From contig OX639992.1 of assembly GCA_951828515.1 (NCBI GenBank), forward strand, positions 5,785,393 to 5,849,392: a DNA stretch of 64,000 nt, read 5' to 3'. The notes below the pieces were generated by a model. The model ran no database searches. It worked only from the letters and a program-made list of their open reading frames with translations, and was not told the DNA's origin. The position numbers and the translations under genes are program-made. This stretch comes from an uncultured Poribacteria bacterium (GTDB lineage: Bacteria; Poribacteria; WGA-4E; WGA-3G). Shown one piece after another: positions 58,896 through 64,000 of the stretch (the stretch's first letter is position 1; each line of letters begins with the position of its first letter).

Positions 58896-59945
58896 ATGCC
58901 GACACAATTACTCACCGTAAACGCACTTACAAAAGGGTTCGTAGTCAACCAACCGCCAATTGTTAAAAACATTAGTTTCAGCGTCCACACAGGCGAGATT
59001 TTCGCCCTATTGGGACCGAGCGGTTGCGGAAAAACGACTACGTTGCGCCTCATCGCTGGATTTGAGAAGGCAGACACCGGTAGAATCTCTATGACAGAGC
59101 GCACACTCGCCGACAGCGATACCCACGTACCACCTGAATCGCGCGGCATCGGATTTGTGTTTCAGGACTATGCCCTCTTTCCACACAAAAACGTGCTTGA
59201 AAACGTCGCTTTCGGTCTCCGAAAGGTATCGAAAAAGACACGACAGGCAAGGGCATTTGAAGTGCTGGATATGGTCGGCATGACGCATCTACAGTCGCGT
59301 TTACCACACCATCTTTCTGGCGGCGAGCAGCAGCGGGTCGCATTGGCGCGCGCGATCATCGCACGTCCGAAACTGCTCCTTTTAGACGAACCTTTTTCCG
59401 GTCTCGATCCGGGGTTACGGCAGTCTACCCGTGAGGAGGTCCGCGCGCTCTTGAAAGCGGAAGGGATTAGCGCAGTGCTCGTCACACACGCGCAGGAGGA
59501 GGCATTGAGTTTCGCTGAGCGGTTGGGTGTGATGAAAGAAGGGACGCTTGAACAGATCGGTACCCCCGAGACGGTATACCGCCATCCGAAAACGGCTTAT
59601 GTCGCTGATTTTCTGGGACAGACGAACTTCATCCATGCTCACATCGAAGATGGGATCGCAGAAACTTCGTTCGGACGTGTAAAGGTGGAAGGGACTAAGA
59701 ATGGGAACGCTCTTCTTTCTATCCGTCCTGAATGTTTGATAATGATGGCATCTGACGCTCAGAGTGGCACCCAAAGTGGTCGTGTCGTCGGGCAAGCGTT
59801 TAAAGGGCACGATTTCACATATCAGGTCGAGATGGACGGACAGCAGTATTTCGTCCAGACTGACTACCGTTGCCCGTTTCAAGTAGGGGACACGGTTGTG
59901 TTGAAAGCAGAATCGGCGGTAGCGGTTACGCCTGAATCGGATTGA
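58896..59945 (+). CDS. ABC transporter ATP-binding protein (FbpC/PotA-like)
   Basis: The 349-aa protein has Walker A GPSGCGKTT near residue 39, the signature LSGGEQQRVALARAI near 141, Walker B LLLLDEPFSGLD near 163 and a C-terminal TOBE-like domain (NALLSIRPECLIMM, GHDFTYQVEMDGQQYFVQTD). Arrangement and length fit the ATPases of ferric iron, spermidine/putrescine or sulfate/molybdate importers. No permease or binding-protein gene is adjacent on either side, so the partner subunits are outside the window or elsewhere. Confidence 0.9.
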   Translation: MPTQLLTVNALTKGFVVNQPPIVKNISFSVHTGEIFALLGPSGCGKTTTLRLIAGFEKADTGRISMTERTLADSDTHVPPESRGIGFVFQDYALFPHKNVLENVAFGLRKVSKKTRQARAFEVLDMVGMTHLQSRLPHHLSGGEQQRVALARAIIARPKLLLLDEPFSGLDPGLRQSTREEVRALLKAEGISAVLVTHAQEEALSFAERLGVMKEGTLEQIGTPETVYRHPKTAYVADFLGQTNFIHAHIEDGIAETSFGRVKVEGTKNGNALLSIRPECLIMMASDAQSGTQSGRVVGQAFKGHDFTYQVEMDGQQYFVQTDYRCPFQVGDTVVLKAESAVAVTPESD

Positions 59946-59970
59946 TTTTATACGAGATATATGGTATAAT
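59942..59970 (+). promoter_or_regulatory. Promoter of the toxin-antitoxin operon
   Basis: TTGATT (59942-59947) overlaps the stop codon of the ABC gene; after a 17-bp spacer ending ATGG comes TATAAT (59965-59970), 60 bp before the antitoxin ATG. Confidence 0.7.
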
Positions 59971-60029
59971 TACACTTTACAAGCACATCCCTGAAAATTA
60001 CTGACGAACCCGATCCGAGGGAGAAAATC

Positions 60030-60332
60030 ATGGGAAAAATTAAGAAGGTCGAAATTCATGACAAGATATTTGAGGAAACTTATACCGCCCATATCCAAAG
60101 AAACGGTACGAATTGGCTTGGGTGGATTCCGGAGGTTCCAAAAGTCAAGTGTGAGGAACCTACAGAGGCAGTGCTACTGAAAACCCTCGAAAAAAAACTT
60201 CATGAGGTCCTTGTCGCCGAAGAAGAGGCTTGGGAAAAGCAGTTTGAGGCAGATGTGAAAACTGGGAAACTTGATAAACTTCGAGAGGAAGCCTTGGCAG
60301 ATGTCCGATCAGGAAAATTCAAATATCTATAA
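60030..60332 (+). CDS. Antitoxin-like protein of a type II toxin-antitoxin pair
   Basis: The 100-aa protein has a HicB/YfhL-type beta-rich start (TYTAHIQRNGTNWLGWIPEV followed by PKVKCEEPTEAVLLKTLEKK) and a charged helical tail suited to wrapping a toxin. It is translationally linked to the following toxin gene, which starts 32 bp before its stop. No DNA-binding motif is evident, though antitoxins often repress their own promoter (59942-59970). Confidence 0.7.
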   Translation: MGKIKKVEIHDKIFEETYTAHIQRNGTNWLGWIPEVPKVKCEEPTEAVLLKTLEKKLHEVLVAEEEAWEKQFEADVKTGKLDKLREEALADVRSGKFKYL

Positions 60333-60618
60333 ATCAAGGAGAGTGGCATCAGGACGTGTCCACAAAACGACTCATCGTTTTTGGACAAATTATCGAAGGC
60401 TTCCGTCACGCATTCAAAGACTTGCAGATAAACAATTCCAACTGCTCAAGGACAACCCAAATCACCCGTCCCTTAATTTCAAGAAACTTGAAGGATATGA
60501 CTATTGGTCAGCCAGAATTACAAGGGGATATCGGGCGGTGGCATTTGAAGACGAGGAAGGCTTCGTCTGGTTTTCGATCGGAAAACATAATGACGTTTAC
60601 GAGAGCCTGAGGTCATAG
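60301..60618 (+). CDS. RelE/ParE-fold toxin
   Basis: From ATG 60301 the protein has 105 aa. The C-terminal half shows the RelE/ParE-like pattern: PSLNFKKLEGYDYWSARITR followed by GYRAVAFEDEEGFVWFSIGK and HNDVYE. Such toxins are ribosome-dependent mRNA interferases or gyrase poisons. Overlap with the antitoxin gene is typical of these pairs. Confidence 0.78.
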   Translation: MSDQENSNIYKSRRVASGRVHKTTHRFWTNYRRLPSRIQRLADKQFQLLKDNPNHPSLNFKKLEGYDYWSARITRGYRAVAFEDEEGFVWFSIGKHNDVYESLRS

Positions 60619-60654
60619 AGGTTGTGGGCAGCCACAAGGACTGCCCCTACAAGA

Positions 60655-60682
60655 TGTCAACATATTTTCGGATTTACTATAG
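60655..60682. repeat. Family B right-end remnant next to the IS605 right end
   Basis: CAACATATTTTCGGATTTACTATA matches the right end of family B (split for clarity: CAACATATTTTC and GGATTTACTATA). Its left part is missing. It lies about 18 bp outside the IS605 right-end hairpin. Confidence 0.6.
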
Positions 60683-60699
60683 TTGCGAAAGTGATAGCA

Positions 60700-60829
60700 C
60701 CCACTACCTAAAGGTAGGGGCTTCGGCTTCGTAGACAATAGCGGTTTTTACGAAGAACAACCGTCTTATGCTGTCTCCACCATCGGGCAATTCCCTGAAA
60801 CTCTGAAGCGAGTATCAGGCATATCACAT
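60700..60829 (-). ncRNA. Putative omega (re)RNA / right end of the IS605-type element
   Basis: Downstream of the tnpB stop on the minus strand come a GGGAATTGCCC hairpin, a CTTCGTA/TACGAAG stem (60755-60749 with 60733-60727) and a terminal hairpin CCCCTACC-TTTA-GGTAGTGGG (60720-60700) preceded by GAAG. This is the usual architecture of the TnpB guide RNA scaffold that ends at the transposon right end, with the guide taken from the flanking DNA. Exact 5' and 3' ends are not determined. Confidence 0.55.
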
Positions 60830-61987
60830 TTAGAGAGTGGCTATCCCTGCCCGCAATATATTTATCGCAGCGTTGATGTCTCGGTCATGGTGAGAGCCAC
60901 AATCGGGGCATCTCCACTGCCTATCGTTTAGAGTTAGGGTTTCGTTATGAAACCCACAATCACTACACGGTTTTGTTGTCGCCGTCCATTGACCGACTTG
61001 AAGAAACTGACGCTTATGTTTTTGACACTTATACTTCAATATCTCAACAAACTGGTAGAACGCAAGATCGGAGACTTTACGTCCCCACAAGCGTTTCATG
61101 CCGCCAAGGTTCAAGGTTTCAAGAACAATGGTATCAAATCGTTTACAGAGTTTACTCGCCAGTTGCCAATGAAAGTCTTTGCGTTGATTAGATACTTTGC
61201 GATAGAAACGTGCGAGTTGACGAACAGCACGATACCAACCGTTAGAACCTTTGACTTTACGACTCAGGGCTTTGTTGAGTTTACGAAGTTCCTTCAAGGA
61301 GTGTCGCAAGGGGTGTGGGTGCTGTATCTTCTCACCTGTGCTAAGGGTCAAGTAAGCGTCTTTCATACCGGATTTGGTCTGGGAATAGACCAAATCCATT
61401 CCTTGTATTACATTGTCTGCCCCAACTCTCTGACCTGTTGCTGACAGTTCTTTGGTATCTGTATGGTCTGTCACTATACAAATCCAATAACCACCGCAGT
61501 TATCACGTTTGAGGGTGATACGTGCGATAGTTCCGTGAAACTCACGGTGTTTATGAAATGTGAAAGGAATGCGTTTGAAAGACCAAATCTGTTTCTTATC
61601 ATTCCACTCACGAAAAGTTATCGTAATACGATTAGCTTCTAACGCATAACCCGCTTGTGTAAAGGTAATGGATTTAAACTTATGTCTTGGCTTTCGTTTA
61701 GGCTTACCGCCTAACTTTTTGAAAAAACGGACATAGGCTTCGTCAATCCGTATAAGTTCTTCTTGGATCGCTTGACTGGGTAAAGACTTCCAATGGGGGT
61801 GCGTGGTTTTCTTCAGTTCTTTCACGTGAGCAGACATAGCATGATAGTTCGCATAAGGTAAACCGTCTTTGTATCTTTGGTCTTGCCACCTATGAAAGTA
61901 GTCATGCACCTGCCACATATCGTCAAGCAAGTTGCCAATGCGGATCGTGTTAGATTGATCGTATAGCGGATATTTATAGGCTTTCAT
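60830..61987 (-). CDS. tnpB: TnpB RNA-guided endonuclease with a palindromic insertion in RuvC-I
   Basis: The 385-aa protein contains the TnpB core: RuvC-I QGMD (D198), RuvC-II IVLETLNLGGM (E290), a zinc ribbon with C341-x2-C344 and C360-x2-C363, and RuvC-III HDRDINAAINI (D370). All three acidic residues are present. After D198 the expected FGMKDAYLTLS is interrupted by LVYSQTKS, from a 21-nt insertion that creates an 11-bp perfect inverted repeat (61370-61397). The enzyme should be guided by the RNA encoded in the right end; the insertion may weaken it. Start ATG 61987 lies just after the structured leader. Confidence 0.9.
   Translation of the reverse strand: MKAYKYPLYDQSNTIRIGNLLDDMWQVHDYFHRWQDQRYKDGLPYANYHAMSAHVKELKKTTHPHWKSLPSQAIQEELIRIDEAYVRFFKKLGGKPKRKPRHKFKSITFTQAGYALEANRITITFREWNDKKQIWSFKRIPFTFHKHREFHGTIARITLKRDNCGGYWICIVTDHTDTKELSATGQRVGADNVIQGMDLVYSQTKSGMKDAYLTLSTGEKIQHPHPLRHSLKELRKLNKALSRKVKGSNGWYRAVRQLARFYRKVSNQRKDFHWQLASKLCKRFDTIVLETLNLGGMKRLWGRKVSDLAFYQFVEILKYKCQKHKRQFLQVGQWTATTKPCSDCGFHNETLTLNDRQWRCPDCGSHHDRDINAAINILRAGIATL
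61370..61397. repeat. 11-bp perfect inverted repeat inside tnpB
   Basis: GGATTTGGTCT (61370-61380), a 6-bp loop and AGACCAAATCC (61387-61397). Deleting 21 nt from it restores GAT TTC GGT ATG on the coding strand (D-F-G-M), the usual RuvC-I sequence. Confidence 0.75.
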
Positions 61988-61991
61988 GATT

Positions 61992-62078
61992 TATCAAGTA
62001 TCAAGCATTTATCCCCGTTTCAGTGGGAGGCAAGCACATTACCAAGCGGTAATGCTGAAACTGCTTGCCAACTTGATA
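61992..62078 (-). ncRNA. Structured pseudoknotted leader RNA of tnpB (copy 2)
   Basis: On the minus strand P1: UAUCAAGU (62078-62071) with ACUUGAUA (61999-61992). P2: GGCAAGCA with UGCUUGCC. P3: CAUUACC-GCUU-GGUAAUG. Pseudoknot: GUUUCAG with CUGAAAC, the latter in a loop closed by CCC/GGG. Relative to the copy at 362-449 P1 is identical, whereas P2, P3 and the pseudoknot differ by paired changes. A second CUUGAUA just before the P1 strand offers an alternative partner, so a switch is possible. The structure ends 4 nt before the ATG. Confidence 0.7.
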
Positions 62079-62083
62079 CTTTA

Positions 62084-62112
62084 ATTATACCACATTTTTG
62101 GGTCAATATCAA
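62084..62112 (-). promoter_or_regulatory. Promoter of tnpB copy 2
   Basis: TTGATA (62112-62107), a 17-bp spacer ending TGTGG and TATAAT (62089-62084) on the minus strand. Predicted start at about 62078, the first base of the leader RNA. Confidence 0.75.
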
Positions 62113-62149
62113 ATGTTTTTGATATAACAAACCCATACGCCGTCTACAT

Positions 62150-62176
62150 CCCCAAGCTAAAGCATGGGGTTTTGAC
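62150..62176 (-). other. IS605 left-end hairpin (copy 2)
   Basis: CCCC (62150-62153) and GGGG (62166-62169) with an AAGCTAAAGCAT loop, followed by TTTTGAC; equivalent to 532-559. Confidence 0.65.
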
Positions 62177-62204
62177 GGAAGGAAAGATAAAGCAGAAGCA
62201 CAAA

Positions 62205-64000
62205 TTACAACATATCTCGGATCTCATCAATCCCTTGAATCATTCGTGTGAATGCCTCAACCAACCGATCAATTTCCGCATGTACTGCGGCATCATCACC
62301 ACTCTCTAAGGCATCACGTACCCCAGGAAAAACGACCGCTGCGTAGCCGGTGTTGAGACCCGGTGCATAAATGAGATGCTTAAACCAAGGACGTAACGGC
62401 AGCCCCGTCTCACTCGTCAAACTCCGCTCTAATCGGTATAATCGCTGATTTATCTCCGAAATCTGAGATAGATCGTCAGAAGCGAGATAACGTGCCAACT
62501 CCCGATTGAGCGTCCCTGCCGCCTGTTGCCATTCTGTGAGCAGACCGTCTAATTTCTCAATATCTTTGGCAATCTTGTTTTTTGAACCAGAATTTTGCAA
62601 CAGTTTCAAAGGGGTCATCAGGTCAGTCGCATACGTCTCATAGTCGAAGGGTAAAATATCGGCATTGGCAAGCTGCAGCGCAAGCGTGCCCCAGACGTGT
62701 GCCATCGCCGCCTGATACTGGAAAGTCGGATCACCGAAGTGCGCCATCCAATAGAAGTTATCCTGCATGGCGTGATAGACCCCATAAGGACCCCCGAATC
62801 CCATGCTGACAGCAGGGATCCCTGCATGCCCCACAAATGGCGAATGATCCGAACCGCTTCCGAGGTTCCCGATCTGCGGGATCTCCTTGCCTTGCGCCGT
62901 TTTCCAACTCTTGTAAACCGGTTTGAGTGTCCCCGGATCAATAACATTTTGGGTTACTTCGCGCATTAGCTCGCGCAGTGATGGCGTTGCGCTTACATAG
63001 AACCGTCCGCCCGTTGCCGCGATATCGACATTCAGGTATGCGATCGTTTTCTGCTGGAGCGTTGTCTTCAAATCCTCAACCCATTCCGTTGAACCGAGGA
63101 TACCGAATTCTTCAGCGTCCCATGAGGCAAAAACAATCGTTCGCTTCGGACGTGTGCCTGCTTTGGCAAGCTCACCCAAGCATTGTGCGACCTCTAAGAG
63201 TGAGGTTGTGCCACTGCCGGGGTCTGCCGCCCCATAAACCCAAGCATCGTGGTGGTTCCCCAAGACTACCCACTGATCTGGATATTCCGTGCCCTCTAAA
63301 GTCGCAATTACATTATAGATGGGGCGGATGCTATGTTCACAACGTACCTTGATCCGCACCTTCGCAGGTCCCGGTCCAATGTGATAGGCGAGAGGTAATC
63401 CGCCCTGCCACTCGGACGGAACATTCGGTCCTGCGAGTGCCTTCAGAAACGGTTCAGCATCCCTATAAGCGAGGGGCATCACAGGAATATCGGGAAGGTC
63501 CGTGGCTTCATCAAATGAGAGTCTCTCGGCATCTTTCGTCGCCGCCCAACCCGGTGTCAGCGGATCGCTAGCGTGCTGAAAGATATACTTCACGGTTCCA
63601 CGTTGTATTGCGTCAGCTGAACGCCACGGACCCCGGGGATAAACATCCCCACGCATGTATCCATCGTCTGCGGGATCCGAGTATAGAATCAAACCGACTG
63701 CCCCGTGATCACCAGCGACTTTAGCTTTCACGCCGCGATAACTGCCACCATATCGTGCGATACAAATTTTCCCCTCCACCGAGATGCCGTGTTCGGCGAG
63801 AAATTGGTAATCCTCAGGTAATCCTTTATTGACGTAGATAAGTTCGGCTGTTACATCCGCATCGGGTGAATAGGCGTTGTAGCCCGGCACAATTTCTGTT
63901 TCATAAGAATCTTTGTCCCACTCCCAACTCGCTTCTTTACCAACAGCGAGATGCTGGGTAGGTGAGAGCATTTCTACATGTACCTCAAGCGGGTGCGGCA
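62205..64000 (-). CDS. M28 family metallopeptidase (glutamate carboxypeptidase II-like), partial
   Basis: At least 598 codons are open; the frame continues beyond the window edge upstream of the first ATG (63971), reading PHPLEVHVE before it, so the N-terminus is missing. A protease-associated domain (GKICIARYGGSYRGVKAKVA) precedes the M28 zinc-peptidase domain: NHHDAWVYGAADPGSGTTSL, FASWDAEEFGILGSTEWVED, NVDIAATGG and SDHSPFVGHAGIPAVSMGFG with HAMQDNFYW, covering the two-zinc ligands. A transferrin-receptor-like dimerisation domain forms the C-terminus. It should cleave peptides, probably in the periplasm or outside. An IS605 element begins 28 bp after the stop. Confidence 0.92.
   Translation of the reverse strand, partial: PHPLEVHVEMLSPTQHLAVGKEASWEWDKDSYETEIVPGYNAYSPDADVTAELIYVNKGLPEDYQFLAEHGISVEGKICIARYGGSYRGVKAKVAGDHGAVGLILYSDPADDGYMRGDVYPRGPWRSADAIQRGTVKYIFQHASDPLTPGWAATKDAERLSFDEATDLPDIPVMPLAYRDAEPFLKALAGPNVPSEWQGGLPLAYHIGPGPAKVRIKVRCEHSIRPIYNVIATLEGTEYPDQWVVLGNHHDAWVYGAADPGSGTTSLLEVAQCLGELAKAGTRPKRTIVFASWDAEEFGILGSTEWVEDLKTTLQQKTIAYLNVDIAATGGRFYVSATPSLRELMREVTQNVIDPGTLKPVYKSWKTAQGKEIPQIGNLGSGSDHSPFVGHAGIPAVSMGFGGPYGVYHAMQDNFYWMAHFGDPTFQYQAAMAHVWGTLALQLANADILPFDYETYATDLMTPLKLLQNSGSKNKIAKDIEKLDGLLTEWQQAAGTLNRELARYLASDDLSQISEINQRLYRLERSLTSETGLPLRPWFKHLIYAPGLNTGYAAVVFPGVRDALESGDDAAVHAEIDRLVEAFTRMIQGIDEIRDML

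Larger units (their letters stand above)
60700..62176 (-). mobile_element. Complete IS605-type element with tnpB only
   Basis: Bounded by the left-end hairpin (62150-62169, outer GTCAAAACCCC) and the right-end hairpin (60700-60720). It contains a promoter, a structured leader, tnpB and the guide-RNA scaffold; no tnpA. It lies 28 bp after the stop of the M28 peptidase gene, in the same orientation. Confidence 0.75.

Overview
The window looks like a chromosomal stretch from an uncultured, repeat-rich Gram-negative bacterium. A lipid A-type acyltransferase (LpxL/HtrB family) implies an outer membrane. The gene set resembles what I associate with Candidatus Poribacteria and the Planctomycetes group: tandem PhyH dioxygenases, a DUF1080 protein, a SUMF1/FGE-like protein, DUF6785-type and SpoIIM/RDD/MoxR/DUF58 membrane genes, LRR and LamG proteins, and very many short dispersed palindromic repeats. 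That taxonomic call is inference from gene content only.

Layout. 1-560: end of an IS605-type element carrying a partial tnpB. 0.5-6.6 kb: minus-strand run hisC, ispG, a GT39-like membrane glycosyltransferase, a GT4 glycosyltransferase and a polysaccharide deacetylase (histidine and isoprenoid synthesis plus envelope glycan genes). 6.9-14.2 kb: AAA ATPase/PD-(D/E)XK protein, DUF1080 protein, aldo/keto reductase, mutY, an FGE-like protein and an unknown protein. 15.0-28.9 kb: a defence island. It holds a small antitoxin-like gene, a sulfur-binding-domain HNH endonuclease (predicted to cut phosphorothioated DNA), then sspB (DUF4007), sspC (large ATPase) and sspD (PAPS reductase-like). These are followed by a PLD/SF2 helicase, an 82-aa protein, a DndD/SMC-like ATPase and two small unknown genes. 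The island ends with the stump of a type ISP restriction-modification gene, and related 75-bp direct repeats lie on both sides. 29.6-37.7 kb: broken alkylation-repair gene, three tandem PhyH genes, ankyrin protein, nucleotidyltransferase, 2H phosphoesterase and a frameshifted aminoglycoside acetyltransferase. 37.9-44.6 kb: TPR, LamG and giant LRR/Ig proteins, all exported. 45.1-53.5 kb: RDD, SpoIIM, DUF58, MoxR, DUF4350, DUF4129 and related membrane proteins, with two broken paralogues. 53.8-60.6 kb: LpxL-like acyltransferase, carboxy-terminal processing protease, DUF6785-like membrane protein, ABC ATPase and a toxin-antitoxin pair. 60.7-62.2 kb: complete IS605-type tnpB element. 62.2-64.0 kb: M28 peptidase running off the window.

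How the parts fit. SspBCD should write a phosphorothioate mark, using sulfur from a cysteine desulfurase not encoded here; the helicase, small protein and SMC-like ATPase have the order expected of an SspFGH-like attack module; and the HNH enzyme is predicted to attack phosphorothioated DNA, an apparent conflict. The intergenic DNA is dominated by two MITE-like families: family A (ends AGGACTTACGCA) and family B (ends TATAGTAAA, apparent TA target). One family B copy interrupts a membrane-protein gene at a site that can be reconstructed exactly. Both tnpB genes share a leader RNA whose stems and pseudoknot differ by compensatory changes. I found no tRNA, rRNA or CRISPR array.
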